DNA of 64,000 nt. Origin: Dietzia natronolimnaea (lineage in GTDB: Bacteria; Actinomycetota; Actinomycetes; Mycobacteriales; Mycobacteriaceae). The notes below the pieces were generated by a model that saw only the letters and a program-made list of their open reading frames with translations, made no database searches and had not been told where the DNA came from. The translations under genes and the position numbers were made by a program. The stretch lies in NCBI RefSeq assembly GCF_039525805.1, contig NZ_BAAAHZ010000003.1; one strand, written 5' to 3'. This document shows, piece after piece, positions 9,590 through 17,987 of the stretch (its first letter is position 1; every line of letters starts with the position of its first letter).

Positions 9590-10824
9590 GGTGTCGCCCC
9601 GTCCATGCCGAGCATGACCTGCAGCAGCGTCGGCGGGGCGGGCCGGCCGGGCTCGCTGGCCGGCAGCGGCCCGAACAGCGGGGCAGGTCGTGACGTGAAC
9701 ACGTCGGGCATTCCCTCCACAGGATTCGAGCCGGTGTCGGTGACCACGAACGGGGCGTGGACCGAGCTGTCCGGGAACGGCAGGCCGTAGCAGTTGGGCC
9801 CGGTGCTGGCGTTGACCTTCGGCAGGTCCTTGGGGTACTCGTATGCCCGCGCGCCTTGCTGGAAACCCGACTTGAACACCAGACCGGGTTGGTCCACCCC
9901 GCCGAACGCCGACGTCGCGCCCTCGACGCCCTGGTTGAGTCCGACGATCAGGCACGTGAGCATCGGGTGGTATTCAGCCAGCAGGCTGGTCGAGGCCCGC
10001 ATGTCCGCAAGGGTCTTGACGAGTTCGTTCCCGTTCTCGGACAAGAGCCGCTTGCCCGTCTCCCCTGTCCCGATCGCCGAGACCAGCAGTTGCTCGAACC
10101 GGGCCTGGTTGTTGACGACGTTCGCACCCACGTCCGTTCCGGAATCGAGCAGGCGCATGACGTCAGGGGTCACGTCGGCGTACAGATTGGCCACCCTCGA
10201 CCCCTTCGCCAGGTCCCTCTGCAACGTCTCGATCTGCGGGTTGATCTCCTGCAGATACTCGTTCAGATCGGTGATGGTGCGCCCCACCTGGTCACCGCGG
10301 CCGTCGACCGCTCCCGATATCGCACCGAGGGTCGCGTTCAGCTTCTCGGGCTCGATCGCGGTGAGCAGGTCGGTGAGATCCTGGAACAGCGTGTTGACCT
10401 CCGAGGTGACGTTGGACGTCTCCACGACGGCGCCCCTCGCCATCGGCGTGTCATCCGGCCGGGCCGGCGACTCGAAGTCGACGGACTTGGCGCCGAAGAC
10501 GGTGTTGGAGCCGATCGTCACCGGGGAGTTGGCGGGAATGGACTCGAGCGCGACCGGATCGACCTCGATCTCGATGGTCGCGCCGTCGAACTCCTGGCGG
10601 ATCTCGGTGACGTTGCCGATCTCGACGCCCCGGGCACGGACCTTGGCGTCGGCCTCCATGACCAGTCCCGCCCGATCACTGCGGACGGTGAGCGGAACCC
10701 GACTGTCGAAAGCCCGCGCGAACATCAGCAGGGAGAGGGCGACGACCACGACGATGACGAGCGCGAGCACGGTCGCCGCGATGCGCCTGGGCACCGTGTC
10801 ACTCTGACTCAGATTTCTCGCCAC
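9586..10824 (-). CDS. mce4A: Mce4A, MCE-family subunit
   Basis: A 412-residue first MCE subunit with membrane helix (about 13-35, IAATVLALVIVVVVALSLLMF) and MCE domain (about 40-120, RAGLVMEADAKVRARGVEIG). The GTG start at 10824 has a strong AGGAGG binding site 6 bases upstream and follows the yrbE4B stop by 9 bases. In mycobacteria, Mce4A is the steroid-binding entry subunit of the Mce4 importer. The C-terminal half is rich in Pro and Gly and probably flexible. Confidence 0.93.
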   Translation of the reverse strand: MARNLSQSDTVPRRIAATVLALVIVVVVALSLLMFARAFDSRVPLTVRSDRAGLVMEADAKVRARGVEIGNVTEIRQEFDGATIEIEVDPVALESIPANSPVTIGSNTVFGAKSVDFESPARPDDTPMARGAVVETSNVTSEVNTLFQDLTDLLTAIEPEKLNATLGAISGAVDGRGDQVGRTITDLNEYLQEINPQIETLQRDLAKGSRVANLYADVTPDVMRLLDSGTDVGANVVNNQARFEQLLVSAIGTGETGKRLLSENGNELVKTLADMRASTSLLAEYHPMLTCLIVGLNQGVEGATSAFGGVDQPGLVFKSGFQQGARAYEYPKDLPKVNASTGPNCYGLPFPDSSVHAPFVVTDTGSNPVEGMPDVFTSRPAPLFGPLPASEPGRPAPPTLLQVMLGMDGATP

Positions 10825-10833
10825 GACCGCCTC

Positions 10834-11685
10834 CTATCCTGACAGGTTGAAGTTGCCGTCTCCGCCGTAGATCGCGAGGGAGACGAGAAGGGTTACGGTC
10901 ACCACGGCGATGAGCGAGGTGCGGACGGCGTTGCCCACGGCCGAGCCGACACCGGCCGGGCCACCTGCAGCGTTGTAGCCGTAATAGGTGTGGATGAGCA
11001 TGATCGTGATGGCCATGGCGATGGCCTGCACGAAGGACCACAGGATGTCCGTGGGTATGAGGAACGTCGAGAAGTAGTGGTCGTACACGCCACCGGACTG
11101 ACCGTAGATCTGGACCGTCGCGAACCGGCTCGCCAGGAACGAGGCGATGACGGCCAGCGAGTACAGCGGCACCACGGCGATCATCCCGGCGACGATCCGG
11201 GTGGAGACCAGGTAGGTGATCGAGTCGATCGCCATGACCTCCAGCGCGTCGATCTCCTCGGACACCCGCATCGCCCCGAGCTGGGCCGTCGCGCCGGCAC
11301 CGATCGTGGCGGCCAGTCCGATCCCGGCGATCACAGGCGCGGCGATGCGGACGTTGATGAACGCGGCGAAGAAGCCGGTGAGCGCCTCGACGCCCACGTC
11401 GGTCAACGAGGAGAAACCCTGGACGGCGATCACACCGCCGGTGGCGAGGGTGAGGAAGCCGACGATCACGACGGTGCCACCGATCATCGCGAGCGCCCCG
11501 GTGCCCATGGCGATCTCGGCGATGAGCCGGAGCGTCTCCTTGGGGTACTGGGTGAGTGCCCGCGGCGTCGCCACCAGGGCTCGCCAGAAGAAGAGCGCGA
11601 GGGTTCCGAAGTCGTCGACCCGACCGACGGAGTACTTGCGTGCCCGCGACAGTCGCGGGAAGCGGGTGGTCTCGATCACCGCCAT
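10834..11685 (-). CDS. yrbE4B: YrbE4B, permease subunit of the Mce4 importer
   Basis: A 283-residue inner-membrane MlaE/YrbE permease with about five or six hydrophobic helices. It carries the family segment GATAQLGAMRVSEEIDALEVM (interrupted here for brevity) near residues 135-155, the loop predicted to contact the ATPase MceG. No ATPase gene is in this window; mceG is normally elsewhere on the chromosome. It starts with ATG one base beyond the yrbE4A stop, so translation is probably coupled. Confidence 0.94.
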   Translation of the reverse strand: MAVIETTRFPRLSRARKYSVGRVDDFGTLALFFWRALVATPRALTQYPKETLRLIAEIAMGTGALAMIGGTVVIVGFLTLATGGVIAVQGFSSLTDVGVEALTGFFAAFINVRIAAPVIAGIGLAATIGAGATAQLGAMRVSEEIDALEVMAIDSITYLVSTRIVAGMIAVVPLYSLAVIASFLASRFATVQIYGQSGGVYDHYFSTFLIPTDILWSFVQAIAMAITIMLIHTYYGYNAAGGPAGVGSAVGNAVRTSLIAVVTVTLLVSLAIYGGDGNFNLSG

Positions 11686-11686
11686 C

Positions 11687-12451
11687 CTATCCCCCCAGGA
11701 CCTTGACGCCGACCGCAGTGAGAACGGTGTTGACGACGAACAGTGCCATGAAGGCGAAGACCACGGTCTCGTTGACCGCGCTGCCCACCTCCTTCGGCCC
11801 TCCCCGCACGTAGAGGCCCTTGTAACAGGCCACGAGTCCCGCCAGCAGGCCGAACATCCCGGCCTTGATCTGCGCGAGGATCAGCTCACCCAGGCCGGTG
11901 AGCAGGGTGATCCCGTCGACGAACGCACCAGGGTTCACGCCCTGCAGGAGGACCGAGAAGAGGAACCCGCCGAGGATGCCGATGGTGCACACGAGACCGT
12001 TGAGCAACAGGGCGACGAAGGTCGAGGCGGCCACCCGGGGGACGACCAGTCGCTTGACGGGATCGATGCCGAGGACCTCCATGGCGTCGATCTCCTCGCG
12101 GATCGTCCGGGCGCCCAGGTCGGCACAGATCGCCGTGGCGCCGGCGCCGGCGACGATGAGGACGGTGACCATGGGACCGACCTGGGTGACCGCGCCGAGG
12201 GCCGCGCCCGCACCGGAGAGGTCGGCCGCACCGATCTCCCGCAGCAGGATGTTCAGGGTGAAGCTCACCAGGACGGTGAACGGGATCGCCACCAGGACGG
12301 TGGCCAGCATGGAGACCCGGGCGATGAACCACGACTGCTCGACGAACTCGCGGCCCTGGCGCACGATCGACGGGAACGAGACGAATGTGTCGAGACTCAA
12401 GGCGACGAACTCGCCGACTCCCTTGAGCGGCGCGTCGAGAACTCTCGCCAT
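11687..12451 (-). CDS. yrbE4A: YrbE4A, permease subunit of the Mce4 importer
   Basis: A 254-residue MlaE/YrbE permease, first gene of the operon. The frame is open further upstream to 12502, but the ATG at 12451 has an AGGAGGGGGGCGAC binding site and gives the normal N-terminus MARVLDAPLKGVG. It has multiple membrane helices and the conserved TIREEIDAMEVLGIDP loop (about residues 125-140). A KstR-type operator lies about 87 bases upstream of this start, so the whole ten-gene operon is probably induced by steroid metabolites. Confidence 0.94.
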   Translation of the reverse strand: MARVLDAPLKGVGEFVALSLDTFVSFPSIVRQGREFVEQSWFIARVSMLATVLVAIPFTVLVSFTLNILLREIGAADLSGAGAALGAVTQVGPMVTVLIVAGAGATAICADLGARTIREEIDAMEVLGIDPVKRLVVPRVAASTFVALLLNGLVCTIGILGGFLFSVLLQGVNPGAFVDGITLLTGLGELILAQIKAGMFGLLAGLVACYKGLYVRGGPKEVGSAVNETVVFAFMALFVVNTVLTAVGVKVLGG

Positions 12452-12538
12452 GTCGCCCCCCTCCTGTCGTGTGCCGGCCCCCGGCCACACCGATCTGAAC
12501 AAGTGACCGGTTTGGTGTGACCCCGATTACACAGTAGC

Positions 12539-12552
12539 TAGAACACGTTCTC
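12539..12552. promoter_or_regulatory. KstR-type operator of the mce4 operon
   Basis: TAGAACACGTTCTC matches the published mycobacterial KstR consensus TnnAACnnGTTnnA at all but the last base. It lies about 87 bases upstream of yrbE4A. Identity is by consensus, not binding data. Confidence 0.85.
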
Positions 12553-12632
12553 ATTAGCAAGGCCTACCGGTCACCCCCGAACGGTGCCCCTGCGCATGTG
12601 TCGGGAATCTAACACGCCCCGACACAACGAGA

Positions 12633-12674
12633 GCGGTCCCCGACACGTCTCTCAGCAAACGCGTCGGGGACCGC
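12633..12674 (-). terminator. Hairpin terminator after hsd4A
   Basis: Perfect 12-bp arms (GCGGTCCCCGAC at 12633-12644 and its complement at 12663-12674) around an 18-base loop. The hairpin lies 12 bases past the hsd4A stop on the minus strand. There is no T-tract, as is common in GC-rich actinobacteria. Confidence 0.65.
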
Positions 12675-12685
12675 ATCGGTTCAGG

Positions 12686-13615
12686 TCAGAGGGTCATGAT
12701 CTCCGAGGCGGAGAAGGACTTGCCCTCGGGCCGCCCTGACCAGTGGCCGGAGACCGCGTCGGCGAACTCCCGGCGGTCCCACACACCGCCCTCGGCGTCG
12801 AACCGCGTCTCCACCACCGGGGCGTCCACCAACGCGACCATGCCGCCGTATACCACGAACAGCTGACCGCTGACACCGGCCGCGGCGGGCGACGCGAGGT
12901 ACGACACCAGGTCCGCCACCCGGTCCGGCGACAGCGGGTCGGGCCCCTTCGACTCGTCCCAGTCCTCGAAGACGCCCTCGGTCATCCCCGTGCGTCCCCG
13001 GGGAGCGATGGCGTTGGCCGTACAGCCGATCCGGGAGAGCACACGTGAGGCCGAGAGGGTGAGCGCGGTGATGGCGGCCTTGGCCGCGCCGTAGTTCGCC
13101 TGCCCGGGCGGGCCGAAGAGTCCCGCCTCGGACGAGGTGTTGATCAGCCGCCCGTACACCGGGGAGTCGGACTTCTTGCTCTCGCCCCGCCAGTGGGCCG
13201 CGGCGTTGCGGGTGAGCAGGAAATGCCCGCGCAGGTGCACCCTGATCACCGCGTCGAAGTCGTCGTCCTCCATGTTGAACAACATCTTGTCCCGGGTGAT
13301 GCCGGCGTTGTTGACCACCACGTGCAGGCCGCCGAGTCGCACGGCCTCGGCCACCATCGCGTCGGCGGTCTCCCGTTCGGAGACGTCCCCGACCACCAGG
13401 GCGGCCTTGGCGCCCGCCGCCTCGATGTCGGCGATCACGGCGTCCGTGGCCTCGCCGGACCGGATGTCGTTGATGACGACCGCGGCCGCACCCGAGCGCG
13501 CCAACTCCACGGCTTCCGCGGCGCCCAGCCCGGAGCCGGACCCGGTGACGACCGCCACCCGGCCGTCGAGCGAGAGATCCGCCCCGAGGTCCTTCCGGCC
13601 CTGCCCGGGCGTCAC
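12686..13615 (-). CDS. hsd4A: SDR dehydrogenase, Hsd4A/FabG-like (Rv3502c-like)
   Basis: A 309-residue classical SDR with the NAD(P)-binding VTGSGSGLGAAEAVE (about 24-38), NNAG near 109 and the catalytic YxxxK as YGAAK near 186. In steroid degraders, Hsd4A is a bifunctional 17beta-hydroxysteroid dehydrogenase / beta-hydroxyacyl-CoA dehydrogenase that handles the side chain. The long open frame upstream is antisense. The GTG at 13615 overlaps the ferredoxin stop as GTGA and is the likely start. The C-terminal 60 residues are longer than in small FabG proteins, as is usual for this subgroup. Confidence 0.85.
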   Translation of the reverse strand: MTPGQGRKDLGADLSLDGRVAVVTGSGSGLGAAEAVELARSGAAAVVINDIRSGEATDAVIADIEAAGAKAALVVGDVSERETADAMVAEAVRLGGLHVVVNNAGITRDKMLFNMEDDDFDAVIRVHLRGHFLLTRNAAAHWRGESKKSDSPVYGRLINTSSEAGLFGPPGQANYGAAKAAITALTLSASRVLSRIGCTANAIAPRGRTGMTEGVFEDWDESKGPDPLSPDRVADLVSYLASPAAAGVSGQLFVVYGGMVALVDAPVVETRFDAEGGVWDRREFADAVSGHWSGRPEGKSFSASEIMTL

Positions 13616-13806
13616 TCCGCGACCTTGAGCGCCGCCATCGGGCACTTCTCGACAGCCTTGAGCGCGCGCTTCTGCAGTTCCTCGGGGACCTCGTCGACGA
13701 TCACCCGCACCACCTCGTCGTCGTCGTTCAACTCGAAGACCTTCGGGGCGAGCCCGACACACACGGCCTGCCCCTCGCAGCGGTCGGGATCCACGTCAAT
13801 CCTCAT
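13612..13806 (-). CDS. fdxD: Ferredoxin, 3Fe-4S type (FdxD)
   Basis: A 64-residue acidic ferredoxin with Cys10, Cys16 and Cys55 followed by Pro (C-x5-C...CP). This is the 3Fe-4S pattern of the small ferredoxins that feed cytochromes P450. A likely partner is CYP125 in this same locus. The ATG at 13806 is preceded by GGAGGA. It is the first gene of the minus-strand unit fdxD-hsd4A and shares a KstR-type site with the divergent fadE26 operon. Confidence 0.9.
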   Translation of the reverse strand: MRIDVDPDRCEGQAVCVGLAPKVFELNDDDEVVRVIVDEVPEELQKRALKAVEKCPMAALKVAE

Positions 13807-13879
13807 ACCCGTCCTCCTTGGCCGGGCCCGCGACCACTGTGGCCGCGAGCATGATTCGATACTATGTGAGACACGACAC

Positions 13880-13893
13880 TAGAACGTGTTCCA
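13880..13893. promoter_or_regulatory. KstR-type operator between fdxD and fadE26
   Basis: TAGAACGTGTTCCA is a full match to TnnAACnnGTTnnA. It sits 73 bases before the fdxD start and 21 bases before the chosen fadE26 start, so it probably controls both directions. Confidence 0.9.
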
Positions 13894-13914
13894 CTCGAGA
13901 TGAGCTTAGGGCAT

Positions 13915-15171
13915 ATGGACATCACCTACACCACAGACCAGCAACGGCTGCGCGGGGAGTTGCGCGAGTACTTCTCCGCCCTGATGACCCCCGAGCGCCG
14001 AGAGGCCTTCACCTCCACGACCGGCGAGTACGGCCACGGCAACGCCTACCGCGAGATCGTCGCCGAGATGGGCCGCGACGGCTGGCTGACGATCGGATGG
14101 CCGGAGGAGTTCGGCGGTCGGAACCGCCCGATGGTGGAGCAGTTGATCTTCACCGACGAGGCCGCGATCGCCGGGGTCCCGGTGCCCTTCCTCACCATCA
14201 ACTCGGTCGCGCCGACGATCATGGCCTTCGGGTCCGAGGAGCAGAAGAGCTACTTCCTGCCCCGGATCAGCCGCGGCGAGCTGCACTTCGGCATCGGCTA
14301 CTCCGAGCCGGAATCGGGCACCGACCTCGCCTCCCTGAAGACCCGGGCCGTGCGCGAGGCCGGGACCGGGGAGCACGCGGGCCGGGAGGTGTACCGCATC
14401 AACGGGCAGAAGATGTGGACGTCCCTCGTGGCCTACGCGGACTGGATCTGGCTGGCCGCACGCACCGATCCGGACGCCAAGCGACACAAGGGCATCTCGA
14501 TGATCATGGTGCCCACCGACGCCGAGGGGTTCTCGTGGACTCCCGTCCACACGATGGCGGGCCCGGACACCAGCGCCACCTACTACCAGGACGTGGTGGT
14601 GCCCGCCTCCAACCTGGTCGGGCCCGAACACGGCGGGTGGCCGCTCATGACCAACCAGCTCAACCACGAGCGGGTCGCCCTCACGGCCGCCGGTCCACTC
14701 CAGGCCTCGCTCCGGCAGGTCCTGGAGTGGGCGCGCACCACGCGTGCGGCCGACGTCGGGCTGCCCGGCGGCGGAGACGTGATCGACAACGAGTGGGTGC
14801 GCACCCACCTGGCCCGCGTCCACGCGATGGCCGAGTACCTGGCGCTGCGCAACTGGGAGATCGTCTCCGCCGACTCCACCACGCCCACCCGCATCGCCGC
14901 GTCGGCGACCAAGGTGTACGGCACCGAGACCGCGTGCGAGGCGTACCGGCTCCTCATGGAGGTGCTGGGCTCCGCCGGGTTCCAACGCTCCCACTCCCCC
15001 ACCGCCGTCCTCCACGGGCGCATCGAGAAGCTGCATCGTTCGGCCCTCATCCTCACCTTCGGCGGAGGCACCAACGAGGTCCAGCGCGACATCATCGCCG
15101 CCGCCGGACTCGGGTTGCCACCGGCGCCGCGGATCGCCCCCACCCCGTCCTCTGCACGGAAGGACAGCTGA
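13915..15171 (+). CDS. fadE26: Acyl-CoA dehydrogenase FadE26 (ChsE4-like)
   Basis: A 418-residue acyl-CoA dehydrogenase. The substrate- and FAD-binding stretches are plain: IGYSEPESGTDLA (near 130), MWTSL (near 165) and FGGGTNEVQRDI (near 380). In M. tuberculosis, FadE26 and FadE27 form an alpha2beta2 enzyme that opens beta-oxidation of the full-length C8 steroid side chain. An ATG 15 bases upstream is possible, but MDITYTTDQQ matches the family N-terminus and has AGGG before it. The fadE27 ATG follows one base after its stop. Confidence 0.9.
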   Translation: MDITYTTDQQRLRGELREYFSALMTPERREAFTSTTGEYGHGNAYREIVAEMGRDGWLTIGWPEEFGGRNRPMVEQLIFTDEAAIAGVPVPFLTINSVAPTIMAFGSEEQKSYFLPRISRGELHFGIGYSEPESGTDLASLKTRAVREAGTGEHAGREVYRINGQKMWTSLVAYADWIWLAARTDPDAKRHKGISMIMVPTDAEGFSWTPVHTMAGPDTSATYYQDVVVPASNLVGPEHGGWPLMTNQLNHERVALTAAGPLQASLRQVLEWARTTRAADVGLPGGGDVIDNEWVRTHLARVHAMAEYLALRNWEIVSADSTTPTRIAASATKVYGTETACEAYRLLMEVLGSAGFQRSHSPTAVLHGRIEKLHRSALILTFGGGTNEVQRDIIAAAGLGLPPAPRIAPTPSSARKDS

Positions 15172-15172
15172 C

Positions 15173-16237
15173 ATGGATTTCCACATCGACGACACCACCC
15201 GTGAGCTCTCCACGCTCGTCCGCACCATGGGCGAGCAACTGGTCACCGACGACTCCCTGCGCGAGCTCGACGCGCGCTTCGGCCCCGGGACCGAGGCCGA
15301 CGGCGGAGCAGACCGCGCGACCGCACGGTTCCATTCCCGCTACTGGGACGAGCTGGTCCGCGCGGGCGTGCCCGCCGCCCTCGCCCCGGAGTCGCTCGGC
15401 GGCGCCGGCCTGGGCGTGGTCGGCGAGGCCCTGGTCCTGCGCGAGCTGGGCCGGGTCCTGGCCCCCGTCCCCCTGTCCCCCGCGATCCGCGCCACCGTCC
15501 TGCTCGAGGCCGCCGGTCTCTCCGCGAGGGCCGGGGCCGTGGCCGAGGGGCGCGAGATCGCCGCGGTGGGCGACGGTGACGCTCCCGAGGTCGACTGGGC
15601 GCCGATCGCCGACGTGATCGTGCAGGCCACGCCGGACGGCATCAGGGTGTCCGACCGGACCTCCGTCTCGGTCGAGAGGACCGTCCCGGTCGATTTCTCC
15701 TGCGCGGGCCTGGTGTCCGGCGCCGAGGCCGAGCCCACCACCGTGCCGGGCGCGGTACTCGAGGTCGACGCCCTGCGCCGCCGCGTCCACCTGGCGGCCT
15801 ACCAGTGGGGCGTGATCGAGGCCGCGCTGGAGCGCACCGCCGCGTACGCGAGCACCCGCCACCAGTTCGGTCGGCCCATCGGGTCCTTCCAGGCCGTCGC
15901 CGCGAGACTGGCCGACGGCTCGATCGACGTCGACGCCGTCCGGCTGAGCACCCTGCGCGCGGCCTTCGAGCTCGACGCCTGTAATGGGGAGCCCGGCGCC
16001 CCCGCCCACGCCGCGGTGGCCTCCGCCCACTTCTGGGCCTGCGACGCCGGGCACCGCCTCGCCCACACCGCGGTCCACGTCCACGGCGGCGTGGGGCTGG
16101 ACCGCTCCGAGCCCGCCCACCGCTACTTCCTCGCGGCCAAGGCCGGGGAGTTCCGCCTGGGCGGGGCCACCCGGCAGCTGATCGACCTCGGTGCGGTACT
16201 GGCCGAGAACGGGGACCCCTGGGAGTACTCCGCGTGA
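15173..16237 (+). CDS. fadE27: Acyl-CoA dehydrogenase FadE27 (ChsE5-like)
   Basis: A 354-residue partner subunit, shorter than FadE26 as usual for the second half of heteromeric steroid acyl-CoA dehydrogenases. It keeps the C-terminal helical domain with RHQFGRPIGSFQAVAARLAD near 225 and HVHGGVGLDRSEPAH near 300. Together with FadE26 it should make the first double bond of the side-chain beta-oxidation cycle. It overlaps fadD17 by 4 bases (GTGA), which supports one transcript fadE26-fadE27-fadD17. Confidence 0.88.
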   Translation: MDFHIDDTTRELSTLVRTMGEQLVTDDSLRELDARFGPGTEADGGADRATARFHSRYWDELVRAGVPAALAPESLGGAGLGVVGEALVLRELGRVLAPVPLSPAIRATVLLEAAGLSARAGAVAEGREIAAVGDGDAPEVDWAPIADVIVQATPDGIRVSDRTSVSVERTVPVDFSCAGLVSGAEAEPTTVPGAVLEVDALRRRVHLAAYQWGVIEAALERTAAYASTRHQFGRPIGSFQAVAARLADGSIDVDAVRLSTLRAAFELDACNGEPGAPAHAAVASAHFWACDAGHRLAHTAVHVHGGVGLDRSEPAHRYFLAAKAGEFRLGGATRQLIDLGAVLAENGDPWEYSA

Positions 16238-17967
16238 ACGCCCCCGTCCGGACCATCGCGGACGTCGCCGCCGGGCCGTACGCCTCGGTGGCCGAGGCGG
16301 TGGTCGCACTGCGCGACGTGCGGGACCGCGGCATCTTCTCCGAGGGCGAGTTGACGCCCTGGTCGCAGGCGGTCGGTGAGGTGGCGGTGCGGATCGCGGC
16401 GCTGCGGGAGGTGCTCGGCTCGTCGTCGTCATCCTCGGCGTCGTCGTCCTCGGCGTCGTCGTCCTCGGCGTCGTCGTCATCCTCGGCGTCGGCGTCGCCG
16501 GCCTCGGCGTCTCCACCCCACGTCGGGCTGCTCCTGGCCGGCACGCCCGAGTACCTCCACCTGCTCGGTGCGGCCGCGTGCTCGGAGATCGTCGTGGCCG
16601 GGCTCAACCCCACCCGCCGCGGCGCGGCCCTGGCCAGGGACGCCGCGCTCGCCGACTGCGCGCTGATCCTCACCGACACCGACCACGCCGGTCTGCTCGA
16701 CGGTCTGTCGATCGACATCCCGGTGATCTCGGTTGACTCCCCGCAGTGGGCGGACCTGCTCGCGCGGCACGCCGACGCCGGGCACCCGGACCTCTCCGGG
16801 GCTCCCGCGGGGCCCGACGACCTGGTCGCCCTGGTCTTCACCTCGGGTACCAGCGGCGATCCCAAGGCGGTGCGGATCACCCAGTCCAAGATCTCCGTCC
16901 CCGGTCGCATGTTGGCCGACAGGTTCGGGATCGGTCCGGACGACTGCGTGTACAGCGCCATGCCGCTGTTCCACTCCAACGCGGTGATGGTGGCCTGGCC
17001 GATCGCCCTGTTCACGGGCTGCTCGATCGCGCTGCGTCGCCGGTTCTCCGCCTCCCAGTGGCTCGACGACGTCCGCCGCCACGGCTGTACCTTCGCCAAC
17101 TACGTCGGTGCGCCGCTGTCCTACATCCTCGCCACACCGGAGAGACCAGACGACGCGGACAACCCGATGCGCGTGGTCTACGGCAACGAGGCGCCGGCGG
17201 AGGTGCGCCACGAGTTCGCCCGGCGCTTCGGCGTGACCGTGGTCGACGGGTTCGGCTCGAGCGAGGGCGGGGTCTCGGTGTCCCGCACGCCGGACACCCC
17301 CGACGCCGCGCTGGGCCCGTTGCCCGCCGGCGTGTCGATCGTCGACCCGGAGACCGGTGCATCGTGCCCGCGAGCCCGGTTCGACGACGCCGGGGTACTG
17401 CTCAACGCCGACGAGGCCGTCGGCGAGCTGGTCGCCGACGGACCCGGCCTGTTCGCCGGCTACTGGGGCGACCCGGACGCCGACGCCGAACGCATGCGCG
17501 GCGGGCGGTTCCATTCCGGAGATCTGGCCTATGTCGACGACGACGGGTGGGTGTATTTCGCGGGCCGATCCGGTGGCTGGATGCGGGTCGACGGGGAGAA
17601 CCTGGCCGCCGCGCCGGTCGAACGCGTCCTGCGACGCCATCCCGATCTGGTCGAGGTGGGCGTGTACGCCGTGCCGGCGGGCGAGGTGCGCGGACCGGGC
17701 ACGATCGGCGACGCCGTCGCCGCGGCGGTCGTCCTGCGGGACGGGGCGGACCCGTCCGAGGTGGCGGCCGGCATGGGGGATTTCCTCACCGAACAGTCCG
17801 ACCTGGGTCCCAAGCAGTGGCCGTCGCTGTTGCGGGTGACCGCGGGACTGCCGCGCACGGCGAGCTTCAAGTTCCGCGCCCGCGACCTCACCGCGCTGGG
17901 CCCCGACCCCGCCGGCGACCGTGTATGGGCGCGTGTGGACGGTCACAGGACGTTCACGCCCGTGTGA
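16234..17967 (+). CDS. fadD17: Acyl-CoA synthetase FadD17 with a poly-serine insert
   Basis: A 577-residue AMP-forming ligase. The ATP-binding signature TSGTSGDPKAVR lies near residue 205, GFGSSEGGVS near 340 and HSGDLAYVDDDGW near 430, with a C-terminal lid ending FKFRARDLTALG. FadD17 activates steroid side-chain acids with CoA (C3/C5 side chains in M. tuberculosis). It is longer than its homologues because residues about 64-94 are an almost pure Ser/Ala tract between the N-terminal helices and PPHVGLLLAGTPEYL. The rest of the enzyme looks intact. GTG start, overlapping the fadE27 stop. Confidence 0.88.
   Translation: MNAPVRTIADVAAGPYASVAEAVVALRDVRDRGIFSEGELTPWSQAVGEVAVRIAALREVLGSSSSSSASSSSASSSSASSSSSASASPASASPPHVGLLLAGTPEYLHLLGAAACSEIVVAGLNPTRRGAALARDAALADCALILTDTDHAGLLDGLSIDIPVISVDSPQWADLLARHADAGHPDLSGAPAGPDDLVALVFTSGTSGDPKAVRITQSKISVPGRMLADRFGIGPDDCVYSAMPLFHSNAVMVAWPIALFTGCSIALRRRFSASQWLDDVRRHGCTFANYVGAPLSYILATPERPDDADNPMRVVYGNEAPAEVRHEFARRFGVTVVDGFGSSEGGVSVSRTPDTPDAALGPLPAGVSIVDPETGASCPRARFDDAGVLLNADEAVGELVADGPGLFAGYWGDPDADAERMRGGRFHSGDLAYVDDDGWVYFAGRSGGWMRVDGENLAAAPVERVLRRHPDLVEVGVYAVPAGEVRGPGTIGDAVAAAVVLRDGADPSEVAAGMGDFLTEQSDLGPKQWPSLLRVTAGLPRTASFKFRARDLTALGPDPAGDRVWARVDGHRTFTPV
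16423..16515 (+). repeat. In-frame TCG-rich minisatellite coding for a Ser/Ala tract in fadD17
   Basis: Imperfect repeats of the 15-base unit TCGTCGTCCTCGGCG, with extra TCG/TCA codons, encode runs of four to six Ser separated by Ala. Every insertion is a multiple of three, so the frame is kept. Confidence 0.95.
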
Positions 17968-17987
17968 GGTGGCGGTAGGTTCTGCGT

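Noticed and set aside
13900..13914. Earlier ATG for fadE26
   Set aside because: Possible, but only 6 bases follow the operator and there is no ribosome binding site. The ATG at 13915 fits the family N-terminus and has AGGG upstream.
16423..16515. Frameshift or assembly artefact in fadD17
   Set aside because: The frame is intact on both sides and the repeat is made only of whole codons. It still needs confirmation by reads, but there is no sign of a break.
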